DNA of 64,000 nt. Origin: Phytomonas francai. Taxonomy: Eukaryota; Euglenozoa; Kinetoplastea; Trypanosomatida; Trypanosomatidae. How positions within the stretch are numbered: position 1 is the stretch's first letter; each line of letters begins with the position of its first letter. Shown one piece after another: positions 36,718 through 47,191 of this stretch. The stretch is from positions 591,050 through 655,049 of the forward strand of contig MJCC01000002.1 of the NCBI GenBank assembly GCA_001766655.1, read 5' to 3'. Under the pieces are notes generated by a model. It did no database searches and was not told where the DNA came from. It saw nothing but the letters and a program-made list of their open reading frames with translations. Position numbers and translations under genes: made by a program.

Positions 36718-38475
36718 TCATTTTAACTGCTTTAGCCGTGCCTCGATACTTTCCAACGAGTTCCAGATGGCTTCCAGTGGTTCCTCCCTACCCATCTCTT
36801 TGAGTATTTGGCCTTTGCACATCGTCAGCACAAAGACCGTCTCAAGCAGCATTTTCGTCTCCTCCCTGCTGAGAACGACCTCGATCGAGGACAGCTTCTC
36901 CTCGAGAATGGCGAGACACTCCTCGATCGCCTCCACGGAGGCGTCGGTGGGGTCCAAATAGGGGGCGAGGCATCCCATCACCAGGGCCCGCTCCGCGGAC
37001 CGCCGCCCGTGCACCTCGATGCTGTACGCACCCGCGGCCTCGAGCACCGCCCGCGCGTCCGGGCGTCGGAGGTAGTGGAGGAGGCGGCCGCACTCCATCG
37101 CGATGCGGGCCGTATCCGCCGTCACCGGTCCCCCGCTCTTCCCGGCGGGTGGGGGCAGGAGGGCGCGCCAGAGCTCCGCCGCGACCGGCAGATCGCGGGC
37201 CGCGCCGTGGGCGAGGTACGTCGCGCTGCGGTCCATGCACCGCGCGAGGGCGGCGTCCGGCGCGCGCCCGGCCTCCGCGAAGTGCCGCGCCGCCGCGACG
37301 GTGTGCCAGACGAGCTCGTAGGCGAGCCGCCCGTCGAGACCGCGCCAGCGCCGCGGCCACAGCCCCTGCAGGCAGCGCGCGGCCTCCGCGAGCGCATCCG
37401 ACTCCTCCTCCCCTTTCCCGTTACTTTTCCCTTTTCCGTTGCTTTCCGCTTTCCCGTCCTCCTTCCCGTTTCCTTCTCCCCCCTGTCGGAGGGCGCGGGC
37501 GAGGGCGGGGTGGAGGGCGAAGGCGTCGCGCTCCCAGCGGGTCGCGAAGAGCCCGAGTTGGAGGGCGGCGAGGCCGAAGTCGCCGGCGGGCTCGCCGAGG
37601 ACGGCCGTCAGCAGGGCGGCCGAGAGGTCGTTCGCGTGCAGGCGCGCGAGGACGGCGAGGGCGCGGGGGGCGCGCGGGAAGCGGCGGCGCAGCGCCCCGA
37701 CGGCGAGCGGCACGAGGACGTCGAGGGCGCGCGCGACGCTCAGCGGCCCCCCCCCCTCCGAGGCCAGTCGGGAGGCGAGCCCCGCGCTCTCGCGGCCGCC
37801 CGCGACCACGAGGCCGTTCGCGAGGCGCATGGGCAGCGGCACGTGGCCGAGCGCGGCGTAGACGGCCGCCATGGCCGCCCGCTGGCCGGGGTCGACCGCC
37901 GCCATGAAGGGCGCGAGGGCGTGCGGGGGGAGCGGCGGGACCGGGCTCACGTGCAGCCTCGGCGAGCTCGCCGGGCGCGGCGCGCCCGCGTCGGCGCCGG
38001 AGGTCAGCAGCACAAAGACCTTCGGGTGGTCGGGGATCCGCTCCAAGGCCTCCGCGGGGTCCGAGACGTCGTCCACGACGAGCAGCACATCCTTTTCCTT
38101 TCGACCCCTCATGGAGTTGAAAAAATGCTCCAGCTTCGAGTCCAAGGCCTGGGCGCCATCGAACCACTGAATGCAGCTAAACCGCGACGCAGACCGCGCG
38201 CACTCGCAAAACGCGGCGGCGAGTGTGGACTTGCCGATACCATCAACCCCAACAAGGAGCTGATGGCGCCGCCCAGAGAGGAGGTTTTGCCAGAGCGACA
38301 TCACCTCCGCATCGCGGCCAACCGTCTGAGAAGACATCGTCGGTACGTTGTAGATGAGAGAATCTGCCACGCTGGCATCGTGTACAGGGGGCTTTGTGAA
38401 GCTACTCTCGGTACGGATAAAACGGAGCAAACTAGACGCTAAGGGGACTCGCGCAATGAGGTTTAGACGGCGCAT
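36718..38475 (-). CDS. STAND/NB-ARC-like P-loop ATPase, probably mitochondrial
   Basis: A 585-residue protein. The first 25 residues are basic and hydroxylated without acidic residues (MRRLNLIARVPLASSLLRF...), typical of a mitochondrial presequence. VGRDAE at 52-57 resembles the start of NB-ARC domains, GVDGIGKST at 76-84 is a Walker A motif and LLVVDDV at 131-137 a Walker B motif with two Asp. A winged-helix-like region (about 280-320) and a helical C-terminal region of about 200 residues, possibly TPR-like, follow; a Lys/Gly/Glu/Ser low-complexity insertion lies at about 350-370. Proteins of this design are nucleotide-controlled switches or scaffolds. The partner is unknown. Most of the frame (about 36,880-38,110) has nearly exclusive G/C third positions and Ala/Arg/Gly-rich composition, which weakens fold inference there. 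Confidence 0.6.
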   Translation of the reverse strand: MRRLNLIARVPLASSLLRFIRTESSFTKPPVHDASVADSLIYNVPTMSSQTVGRDAEVMSLWQNLLSGRRHQLLVGVDGIGKSTLAAAFCECARSASRFSCIQWFDGAQALDSKLEHFFNSMRGRKEKDVLLVVDDVSDPAEALERIPDHPKVFVLLTSGADAGAPRPASSPRLHVSPVPPLPPHALAPFMAAVDPGQRAAMAAVYAALGHVPLPMRLANGLVVAGGRESAGLASRLASEGGGPLSVARALDVLVPLAVGALRRRFPRAPRALAVLARLHANDLSAALLTAVLGEPAGDFGLAALQLGLFATRWERDAFALHPALARALRQGGEGNGKEDGKAESNGKGKSNGKGEEESDALAEAARCLQGLWPRRWRGLDGRLAYELVWHTVAAARHFAEAGRAPDAALARCMDRSATYLAHGAARDLPVAAELWRALLPPPAGKSGGPVTADTARIAMECGRLLHYLRRPDARAVLEAAGAYSIEVHGRRSAERALVMGCLAPYLDPTDASVEAIEECLAILEEKLSSIEVVLSREETKMLLETVFVLTMCKGQILKEMGREEPLEAIWNSLESIEARLKQLK

Positions 38476-38853
38476 GCTTGTGTGCGGCTTCGTAAGTCCC
38501 TACCTTCTCACAAAAAACAACAACTACGTTTTGGGCAGTTATTATTGCCAACCATTCAGAAAGCAAGTTATGCCAGGAGGAAAAGTATGGTATAGTACAA
38601 ACACAAATACTTGTTATCGCATTGAAATGTTAACTTTCATAGGTTTTACACACGTCCTCCCTTTTTTCCCACTCTATCCCTTTTGACCATCACATTTATT
38701 GAGGAAAGGCTATTCATGCGCGTCAGAGCGGAAATCGAGAACCTAAGATGGGAGACCATTTTTTTGTTTGCGTGTTACCCCCCCCTCCCCTCTTCACACA
38801 CACACACACACACACACACATGCATACACACACCTCAATGACAGGGATCGGCG
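38476..38853. other. spacer between MORN gene and STAND gene
   Basis: No gene on the array strand. A CA microsatellite lies at 38795-38820. UTR-like sequence otherwise. Confidence 0.55.
38795..38820. repeat. CA dinucleotide microsatellite
   Basis: About 13 CA units preceded by a C/T-rich stretch, in the 3' flank of the STAND ATPase gene. Confidence 0.9.
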
Positions 38854-40221
38854 TCATCTGTCAAAAGAACTCGGTGTAAAGGACTTCCAGGATTCGTTAC
38901 CGTCGATGTTCAACTTCGGATACAAGGCTGTTTCCGACCCCCCCGTTACCGAGCCCCGCTCTTTTGTTGATGGGCGATTGAAACTTTTCATAAAGCGTTC
39001 GAACTGCTCATCCACACGCTCTTCGACGAGCTGCTGCGCTCCCATCTGCCGTGTGAACTGTATCTTAGCCATACTTTCATTTATTTCACCGATGATATGA
39101 TTGGACTCCTTAAAGCTTGCTGAAGCCTGCGCATAGTCATTTTTATGTGCTGCAAATGCCTCACGGGAGCGCGCCACATCCTCCATCTGCTTCTTGGACG
39201 ACTGCTCCGATGCGACGATCTCGTGGCGAAGCCCGCTTTCATAACCAAGGTCCGTCTTGCTTGGGTATTTGCCGGTGCGCTTCCACACCGTCTCGGCGTC
39301 CTGGACATAGCTCTCGTTCATCTGCTTGTGCATTTGATCAGCCTCTTTCAGCTTAGAGATGCAGTAACTGTGAACCGCCGCGCACTCCTCCCCGTCGGAC
39401 TGCGCGGTGTCGGAAAGCAGGCGTTGTTGTAGGTCGTGATTGTCCTGCCAATCGACGGGCGCCCCGTGTTCATCTACACACGTCCCCCGCACCAGTGCTC
39501 CGTTGTTCCATATACCTGTAAACGTAAGCCGTGGATCATTGTTTAAGTACGTCTGCGTACCCTCACCATGGGCGCGGCCGTGTTCGTTGAACTCGCCTTC
39601 GTAGGTGTAGGTCGACGTGTAGAGTGTCCCATAACGTATATTGCCATCGATAAACTCACCCACATAAACAAATCCGCCATCTAGTTTCATCTTGCAGTTG
39701 GCTCCGTGCAGCTTGCCGTTGAAAAAGGTACCTTCTTGCTCTGCGCCAGACACAAACACTAGGTGTCCTTTACCATGCGGCTGGTTACCTTGAAACGCCC
39801 CCTCGTAGGTGAAGTCTTCTTGCATGAGCCTACCCTGGAGAAAGGACTCATCCTTTAATGTGCCCTCAAACACAATTTCCTTGGATCCGTTGGGAATGCG
39901 GACAACCCCTTCAACGAGTTCGTCATTATAAAAAGTTCCCTTGTAGTGAGTCCCATCGGCAAGCCAGGCTTCGCCAGCCCCATCCCGCTGCCAGTTCTTG
40001 TTGAAGGCTCCTCTATAGAGATCGCCGTCCTCCTCGAGCTGACTTCCGGGAAGGGGAAAGCCGTGCGTTTCGTCGAAGCTGCCGCTGAATGCCCGACCAT
40101 CCGGTAATATGACAGCACCTTCTCGCAGCAGATTGGGGTTTGCAGGGTTCCGTACACCTTTCAAAACCGTACCGCTTGGTAGTGTGGCTTGAGAAAGCCG
40201 CCATGCGATGCGTCGAAGCAT
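38854..40221 (-). CDS. MORN-repeat protein
   Basis: A 455-residue protein from the ATG at 40221 (a GTG frame extends upstream). About eight or nine MORN-type repeats occupy residues 15-265, recognised by repeated G-x-Y/F-x-G-x-F/W-x-x-G patterns such as GDLYRGAFNKN, GTHYKGTFYND, FTYEGAFQGNQPHGKG, GGFVYVGEFIDG and YTYEGEFNEHGRAHGEG. MORN repeats bind lipids or act as rigid scaffolds; kinetoplastid members are found in the bilobe and flagellum. The C-terminal 180 residues are charged and helical, likely a coiled coil (about 285-420). The specific role here is unknown. Codon use is mixed. Confidence 0.8.
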   Translation of the reverse strand: MLRRIAWRLSQATLPSGTVLKGVRNPANPNLLREGAVILPDGRAFSGSFDETHGFPLPGSQLEEDGDLYRGAFNKNWQRDGAGEAWLADGTHYKGTFYNDELVEGVVRIPNGSKEIVFEGTLKDESFLQGRLMQEDFTYEGAFQGNQPHGKGHLVFVSGAEQEGTFFNGKLHGANCKMKLDGGFVYVGEFIDGNIRYGTLYTSTYTYEGEFNEHGRAHGEGTQTYLNNDPRLTFTGIWNNGALVRGTCVDEHGAPVDWQDNHDLQQRLLSDTAQSDGEECAAVHSYCISKLKEADQMHKQMNESYVQDAETVWKRTGKYPSKTDLGYESGLRHEIVASEQSSKKQMEDVARSREAFAAHKNDYAQASASFKESNHIIGEINESMAKIQFTRQMGAQQLVEERVDEQFERFMKSFNRPSTKERGSVTGGSETALYPKLNIDGNESWKSFTPSSFDR

Positions 40222-40651
40222 GGTTAAAATCCTTACGACCCTTTTCAATGTTACTTTTTCCTTTTTTCCCCCCACATCTCGGTGGGTAAAAATAGGTAGA
40301 AGAAAGAAATAAAACCAAATAGAAAGCCATTATTTGAACCTTGGCGATCAAAGCCACACTAGAGAGGAGTTTCGCATCCTTCGCACGTATCCTTAGCTGC
40401 CCAATCTGAAGCTAGGGTGCAAATTGATATAATTTCGATCACAGGTTGTGTATTAAGAGGCCAATCCTTTCAAACTTCATTAATGCAAAATAACACGCCG
40501 AAGAAGGTATCAAAAAAAAAAAAAATTTAAAGAGAGATACACAAGGAGATCTAATATGCCCTTTTCTTTTCTTTTGAAACTATGTATACAGTAATGGCCA
40601 CATTCGGAAACTACAGTAAAACTATTCGGTCTGACTATGATTGCTACTATA

Positions 40652-40683
<32 letters not shown>

Positions 40684-40772
40684 GCTCATGATGGCGATCA
40701 CGTGGTGTTTTTTTTCCCTTTTTGCCGCCGCATAGCGCGGCCCCTCGATTCCACGCCATGGGACCCCCCCTC
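40222..40772. other. region between MORN gene and assembly gap
   Basis: It should contain the 3' end and 3' UTR of the gap-interrupted gene plus the MORN gene leader. The part next to the gap (about 40,720-40,772) is GC-rich and may still be coding: one - strand frame runs out of the gap and stops near 40,698. A TA repeat lies at about 40654-40682. Confidence 0.5.
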
Positions 40773-41497
40773 NNNNNNNNNNNNNNNNNNNNNNNNNNNN
40801 NNNNNNNNNNNNNNNNNNNNNNNNNNNNNNNNNNNNNNNNNNNNNNNNNNNNNNNNNNNNNNNNNNNNNNNNNNNNNNNNNNNNNNNNNNNNNNNNNNNN
40901 NNNNNNNNNNNNNNNNNNNNNNNNNNNNNNNNNNNNNNNNNNNNNNNNNNNNNNNNNNNNNNNNNNNNNNNNNNNNNNNNNNNNNNNNNNNNNNNNNNNN
41001 NNNNNNNNNNNNNNNNNNNNNNNNNNNNNNNNNNNNNNNNNNNNNNNNNNNNNNNNNNNNNNNNNNNNNNNNNNNNNNNNNNNNNNNNNNNNNNNNNNNN
41101 NNNNNNNNNNNNNNNNNNNNNNNNNNNNNNNNNNNNNNNNNNNNNNNNNNNNNNNNNNNNNNNNNNNNNNNNNNNNNNNNNNNNNNNNNNNNNNNNNNNN
41201 NNNNNNNNNNNNNNNNNNNNNNNNNNNNNNNNNNNNNNNNNNNNNNNNNNNNNNNNNNNNNNNNNNNNNNNNNNNNNNNNNNNNNNNNNNNNNNNNNNNN
41301 NNNNNNNNNNNNNNNNNNNNNNNNNNNNNNNNNNNNNNNNNNNNNNNNNNNNNNNNNNNNNNNNNNNNNNNNNNNNNNNNNNNNNNNNNNNNNNNNNNNN
41401 NNNNNNNNNNNNNNNNNNNNNNNNNNNNNNNNNNNNNNNNNNNNNNNNNNNNNNNNNNNNNNNNNNNNNNNNNNNNNNNNNNNNNNNNNNNNNNNNN
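40773..41497. other. assembly gap of 725 N
   Basis: All bases are undetermined. Both edges are C/G-rich (a C run on the left, CCCCGG repeats on the right), so the gap probably reflects a hard-to-read GC-rich stretch within the coding region of the neighbouring gene. Its stated length may be an estimate. Confidence 0.95.
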
Positions 41498-44244
41498 CCC
41501 TCCCCCGGCCCCGGCCCCGGCCCCACGCGAAGCTCCCGCCCGCACCGCAGAATTTCCTCGACGAGCCCTGCGGCCTCGACGGCGCCGCCGCCGCGCGGGC
41601 GGACGAGCAGCCCCGCGAGCTCCACGAAAAAGCCGCGCAGGGCGGTCGCCGGGGAGGCCAGCCGCTCCGCGTACGCCGCCGCGCACAGCCCCGCAAGGCG
41701 GCCCCGCGGCCCCTCCCCCGCGAGGGCGTCGTCGGCGACCCCGAGGTACCCGCGAAGGCGCCCGAGAAGGTCGCGAGAATCGTGGATGGTCTCGCCGGGG
41801 TCGGCCGCGGGGCGCGATTCGGCCGCGTTGGGTTTCGCGCCCACCCCGCCCGCCTCCGCATCGCACCGGCGGAGTAAATCCGCGAGTCGCGCCGCGGTGA
41901 AGCTCGGACCGAGCAAAATTCGAACGGATTCGGCGAGGAAGTCCAAAAAACTCCCCACATCGGCGTCTTCGTCGACCGAAAAGCCCCCGCCGGGGTCGGC
42001 CCCGCCATTACGGCCCTCGTCGTATCCCAGAGGGCTGTCGGGCGCGCACAAATCGGGCGTTTCGACCTCCCAGAGGGCATTCGTCAGGCTCCGCGGGGCG
42101 GCGCAGTTCTTCCAAATATCCCCCTCCAAGACGATCTCCACCCGCCGCGCGTGGGGACTCGCGCGCGTGGTGTCGACGATGAACAATTTCATATCGGGCT
42201 CCTCCTGCGTGGGTGGCCCTGTGGGGTGCGAGATCGCGTTCGCGCGCATGTGGAAGGCGCCGCGGATCGACTTCTTGAGATCCTCCAGGATCGATCCATC
42301 GCGTAGGCGGCACATAATAATTTGCTCCTGACAGCCCCAGCGAAAGACGGATTGCAGAAATGAATTCGCGGCGTCGATGAGGATTAGCATCGGGACGTCT
42401 ACAAAGGAAAGGGGAGGGTAGGGCTGCTGTGGCGAGGAGGCAGAGATCGATCTCGCTTCTGGAATCACACTGCTCTTGGAGCCTTCCTCAGGATCAGTCT
42501 GCTCTGACGTAGCTGACGAGAATCCTATCATGGATAGGTTTTCAGCCTCCTCGTTCCGTATTTTCGGCCGTTTCCAGACGACTCGATTTCCCGGCTCCTC
42601 AGGAGACCTATCTGGGAACTCTGGCGTGGCGGGAACCCCAGAAAGCAGAGAACCCGGTAAGCTTGACAACGATTTTGACAAATTTTTCTCAGGAAGATTA
42701 GGAGGAGCCTGCGCAGCGAGATCCTCTTTCTTCAGACATTGTGAGGCGCCCAGGGGTGAAGAAATCTCGGCGTTCGTATGCAAATTCCTCGGCATTTCCA
42801 CAATAATTGCAGAGTCGGTGATGTGGCTCGCGGAATTATCTTCTGTTTTCGAGGATGCGAACGTATCGCTCTCCCTAGCTTTAGTGGCGGGGCTCGGACT
42901 GTGTGTTTCGCAAACCACCCTCGGTGAATCGCCCGCCCCGAAGCTGGTGTTTTCGATGGATGTGCGCATATTCGAGGGGAGTTTAACACACACCGCCTTT
43001 TTATTCGTGGCGTCCTCTAGAATATGGTGCTTTTCATGCGAAACCGTCTTCTCCGGGCCCAAACGCGGGCGTGAGCGCGGCGGCGGCGGCGGTGGAATCT
43101 CGTTTACGTGGACGGAAAGCGGCTGTCCGGCCTCCTTTGACAGCGCGATCCACTCCCGCAGCTGCCCTACACTGTCGAGAACAAAGTCCCCCTCGCCGGA
43201 GTGCACGACAATGCGCACGGGCAGCGTCAGGGATAGCGCGCGCGTGATGGCCTCCCGGAATTCCTGCAGCAAAGTCGCGGATGTTTTGCAGTACGAGAAG
43301 TTGATTTTTTGAGGATTCTCGCTTGAATGGGAGACTAAAACTGTGATGGTATGGTATATGGGTCGGCTTCTTGAAAAAGTGGAGACAGGTGAAGCCGCGG
43401 ATAAAGAACGATCATCGTTTTCCCTCCTCTCTACCCCAAACGCATTCCTTGTGGGCTCTAAGGATGCTTTTCTGCTACTCTTTTCGTTCCCTTTATTATT
43501 CATGGGCTCTGAAGACTTATTGTTGGGATACACAGGTGCCTTTTCGGTAGGGAGCTGAGGTGGGGAGTTTGCAGGTGCGGCCGGTTTGGGTTGACTAAGT
43601 ATTTTATACGTCAATTTGCATGCCTTTCCTTCCTTGGCATGGTCCATCAACCATTCACGGGCAGCTCGATTGTCTGTGATCGGTCCAATCGGCGGGGCGT
43701 TTATAATTCCCTTGGTTTTTTCATCGATTTTGTAGGGTACGAAAAAAATAGAAAAATTTGTTTTTGTCAATGACAATGGCAAGACACTCAGGGTACTCTT
43801 TATCGATCGCTTTAATGCGGGAATCACGTCAACCGGGGGGATAACGAGCATCTTTTCCACCACCTGTGCCTCAGAGTTCGAGCTATTAGAATCTAATGGT
43901 GGAAATATTAGTAATTTGACAAGTTCATAATCAGTGAAATCTGGAGATAGGATTGAATTTACATCCCCACTGTCCTTTAAGGATATGTCAAAAAATACTT
44001 CCTGCGGCTTCTTAGCGAAAAAAGACACCAGATCTCCATTTTTAGTAAACTTTGTACATTTACCTCCATTCACTTGCGGTGAATTTACTATATACTCGAA
44101 GGCTGAGGCTTCTAAACGCAGGTCATGCGAGCGAAGAAGATCTGTGGCTTCCTTGATCGTCTTAGGGGCTGTAGAAATTGTAAAAGATCGCTGAGTGACT
44201 TCTTTCCCCATGCGAACGACCAAAATACACTTGATATCCGACAT
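41498..44244 (-). CDS. large hypothetical protein, 3' end lost in the gap
   Basis: An open frame from the ATG at 44244 down to the gap edge at 41498, giving at least 915 residues; the stop cannot be placed because frames are artificially open through the N run. Three stretches have a similar look, a beta-rich opening followed by a helix, as in ubiquitin-like/PB1 folds: residues 1-90, about 290-385 (with KINFSYCKTSATLLQEFREAI) and about 635-740. Long Ser/Pro/Glu-rich linkers separate them. No enzyme motif is seen. I do not recognise the family and the PB1-like reading is only an inference. The frame becomes strongly G/C-ending from about 42,200 to the gap. Confidence 0.6.
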
Positions 44245-44897
44245 TTGATATATCTTATGCGAAGGATATTTAGTTCCTCGTCCCAATTTTTTTGGGTATT
44301 GAGCTTATATGTATATATATATAATGATGCACTATAATGATATGTGTCCTTTATATTTATGTATATATATATATATACACATAGAATTTTACAAAAAATA
44401 ATAAGTCTTTTTGAAATGTCTCTAATTTTCAGTCTTCGATGATCTATACAGGACCTTTAAACCATGAAAATCGATATACATGAGAGAGAAAAATCACAAA
44501 ATTATAAAAAGTACATTAAAAATGGTAAAAGGAATAATGGAATTTTCTTTTAGAAGCTTAATAGTTCAAACGCCAACATGACTCATAAAATGAGAACTGA
44601 GCCTATTTGAAGCTCTTTTGCTTATTTTTTTGCTGTTGGGTATTTCACCGAAAATGACATAGTGTACATCAAATATCTCTTCAAGAATGATAGATCAGAG
44701 ATAAGACTCTACCGAATGAGGTGTATATTCCTGCGTCGAGGAAGAAGGGGGAGTATGGAAAATAAAAAGTCTAGACCAAACGCATCCTAAAGGGCGCAAC
44801 ATCCCAACGATAAGCAAGCATCGTGAAGCACATATCGGAGAAGCTCATTTTCTTTTCCCTCCCCCCCCCCGCACCTCTCGCTCTATCTGAATCCGCT
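44245..44897. other. spacer between LRR gene and gap-interrupted gene
   Basis: No gene. Two TA microsatellites at about 44310-44322 and 44361-44378; a C run (CCCCCCCCCC) at 44861-44870. Confidence 0.55.
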
Positions 44898-46040
44898 TTA
44901 ATAATGCCAAAGCAATGTGGTCCGTGGAAGAGGAGTGAGCGTGCTCCCAACACTCCTTTCGCCAGCCTGTAGCCGTCGGTGATACCAGATATATAAAAAC
45001 TCGGACCAATCCACTGTTTGGGTACATGTCAAGCCCAATTGGCTTTTCAAATAAATTATATCCTCCTCTTTTGGCATTTGCTCATAGAGCCGTACGTATA
45101 TATCGGCAAAGGATTGCACCTCGACGTAGCCATTTACCCCGACCTCATCCACCACCTTTGGAAGGGAAACATCAAACTCGGAAAAAACTTTTTGAAGTAC
45201 GGATACTAACGTCAAGGAGTACTTCACCCCTTCCAGCATCACCAGAACGATGAAGGCGTCCCAGGAAACCCTTTCGGGCGGCTCGCGTGTGCGCAGGGTG
45301 GTCATAAAATCCGCAATTGAATTCTCCGCGGTGAGATCCCTCCCCTCGATGCGGAGCCTTTCCCTGAATCCATCCCTTAAGGCTTCCTTTGCGATGCAAT
45401 GATCCTCGGCTTCAATGCCCTCAAAGAAACGCTGCATCGCGCGGAGTTTAATAAGACGTGCGTGGTCGCCAGGACTTCGCCTGCCCCCCTCCGCGTGGAA
45501 GATCGCCGCGGCGTTCTGCCGGGTTTGCTGAAAAATCCCCTCCACGAGGCCCCCCGGGATCGCCGTTTGGTAGACCCAAATCGAGGTTATCCCGACGTTG
45601 TTCAGGACGGCCTGCGCTAAACACATCCCCCCCGTCCACGAGATGAACTCGTTTTGGCTGATATCGATCTCGCGGAGGCTCGGGTGGTGCATGGCCATCC
45701 CCGCCAGCTCCCAGACGGACTCATTTTGCAGGTAATTATCCGCCACGCAGAGCCTTTTTAAGGACGAAAGACGACGACATAAATCCATAAGTGGGATAAA
45801 GGCCTTGCCGCCGATGTAGGTGCGCGAGAGGTCGAGGACGAGGAGGTGATCCCAGCCGCCGGGGGTCCGCGGGAGCGCCGCGAGGACGTGCGCGTTCGGC
45901 CTGCACTCCTGCCGGGCGCAGAGGGAGACGTAGGCCTCGCGCGGCGAGGTGCCCTCGAACTCCTGCTGTAATTCATAGGCGTTATAGCGTTTTAGGATAT
46001 CGAAACGAGGGTCGCTGTCAGCCTCGATCAAGGAATGCAT
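44898..46040 (-). CDS. leucine-rich repeat protein with EF-hand-like C-terminus
   Basis: A 380-residue protein from the ATG at 46040 (a GTG frame extends four codons). Residues 75-180 contain LRR-type segments: LLVLDLSRTYIGG, LKRLCVADNYLQNESVWEL, LREIDISQNEFISWTG and ITSIWVYQTAI. The central part (about 190-300) is helical. The C-terminal third (about 300-370) has two helix-loop-helix-like segments, FSEFDVSLPKVVDEVGVNGYVEVQSF and ...TVDWSEFLYIW, which resemble degenerate EF-hands without full calcium ligands. LRR proteins of this type are common in trypanosomatid flagella and cytoskeleton; the role here is unknown. Confidence 0.65.
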   Translation of the reverse strand: MHSLIEADSDPRFDILKRYNAYELQQEFEGTSPREAYVSLCARQECRPNAHVLAALPRTPGGWDHLLVLDLSRTYIGGKAFIPLMDLCRRLSSLKRLCVADNYLQNESVWELAGMAMHHPSLREIDISQNEFISWTGGMCLAQAVLNNVGITSIWVYQTAIPGGLVEGIFQQTRQNAAAIFHAEGGRRSPGDHARLIKLRAMQRFFEGIEAEDHCIAKEALRDGFRERLRIEGRDLTAENSIADFMTTLRTREPPERVSWDAFIVLVMLEGVKYSLTLVSVLQKVFSEFDVSLPKVVDEVGVNGYVEVQSFADIYVRLYEQMPKEEDIIYLKSQLGLTCTQTVDWSEFLYIWYHRRLQAGERSVGSTLTPLPRTTLLWHY

Positions 46041-47191
46041 GGGCCCTAACACACTAACTTGGTCTATCGGAAGGGCCCAAAGGCATGGAAGACTACTATT
46101 GTGATAGCATGTTGCATGTGAGAGTAAATGGGTAGTTTAGATGATCCAATCTGAATGGTTTGTATCATCTCGAAGAGGTAAAAATAAAAGAACACGCACA
46201 AACGCACACTTCGAGCATTCAAGAAATGCAGAAGGTGGATCACTTTAGAGTAATGTCTTTTAGTTTTTCGAGGATATAGTATAAAATGCAAAAGAAAATA
46301 GAAATTAAAGCTGAGGGAAAATAGAATCCTGCACCATCCACGAATAAAAAAACCTGTCTCCTCCAATTTGTGAGTTGCAGTTTAAGAAGAAATCTTGCAC
46401 ATGGTGTGGAGGAGCGCGGGGATCGACTCAATAGGAAAATCATTCCCGATACAATTTAGGAAAAAACGTCGCTGGCCATACCATGATGACTAAGGGTTTC
46501 TTTTTCCTTTTCATTTATTATGCCAGCAGGCGATGATCTTAATTTTTTAAAGGAAAGGTTCGCATAGAAAGTCGATCCTCTGCGCGGTACGGTGCTGCGT
46601 TGACAGATCCACGTGTTTCTGCGACGACTCTGATATTTAGCTAAATTCACATATCACAAAATTCGCATATTGAGTGATCCTTATTCAGTTGGTTTGGCTG
46701 TTGAGCGCTGTGTAAATCATTTACTGCTAAAATCAAGGCCCACCTGAGCTTGTGAATTGCTAGCCGTTCCTTCCTTTTTTTGATGAGGATTCATGCATAA
46801 ACCTCACGAGGTGCTCATTTTTCGTGCTTCCCCGTGAAACATTCAATAAAATGACCCTTCAAGCTCTTACAATAAGCACCTATTTTGCTGGGAGTCACTG
46901 GAGATATGCGTTCCAGACAAGAAATCAATCGAACCCCAAGTCAATAAACTTTGTATTCCTCGTTGGAATTATTTCTCTTCTCCAGACATGTTCCCCCAGC
47001 CTCTTGTTCTCTTTTTTTTTGCATTCACAGCCAAATTCACATTTCTTTTACGGTTTTTATAAAATAATTTGAATCGCAACGTTCATAAAGGATCTCATAT
47101 GGGTTAGCTGCTAAAATTTGTTTATATTTAATATTAGCACAAATCCATAGAGTCTTCTTTAACCCTCCCGTTCTCTCCTGTCTTCATTAAT
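46041..47191. other. gene-poor spacer of 1.15 kb
   Basis: No convincing ORF or RNA gene on either strand. A/T-rich with scattered pyrimidine patches; likely the LRR gene leader and the 3' UTR of the next gene upstream. Confidence 0.55.

Noticed and set aside
36808..38442. 544-codon + strand open frame opposite the STAND gene
   Set aside because: It is antisense to a frame with Walker A/B motifs and is very Arg/Glu/Gly-rich. Long antisense frames are expected in GC-rich islands because stop codons are A/T-rich.
40582..41877. + strand frames running through the gap
   Set aside because: They are open only because undetermined bases contain no stops.
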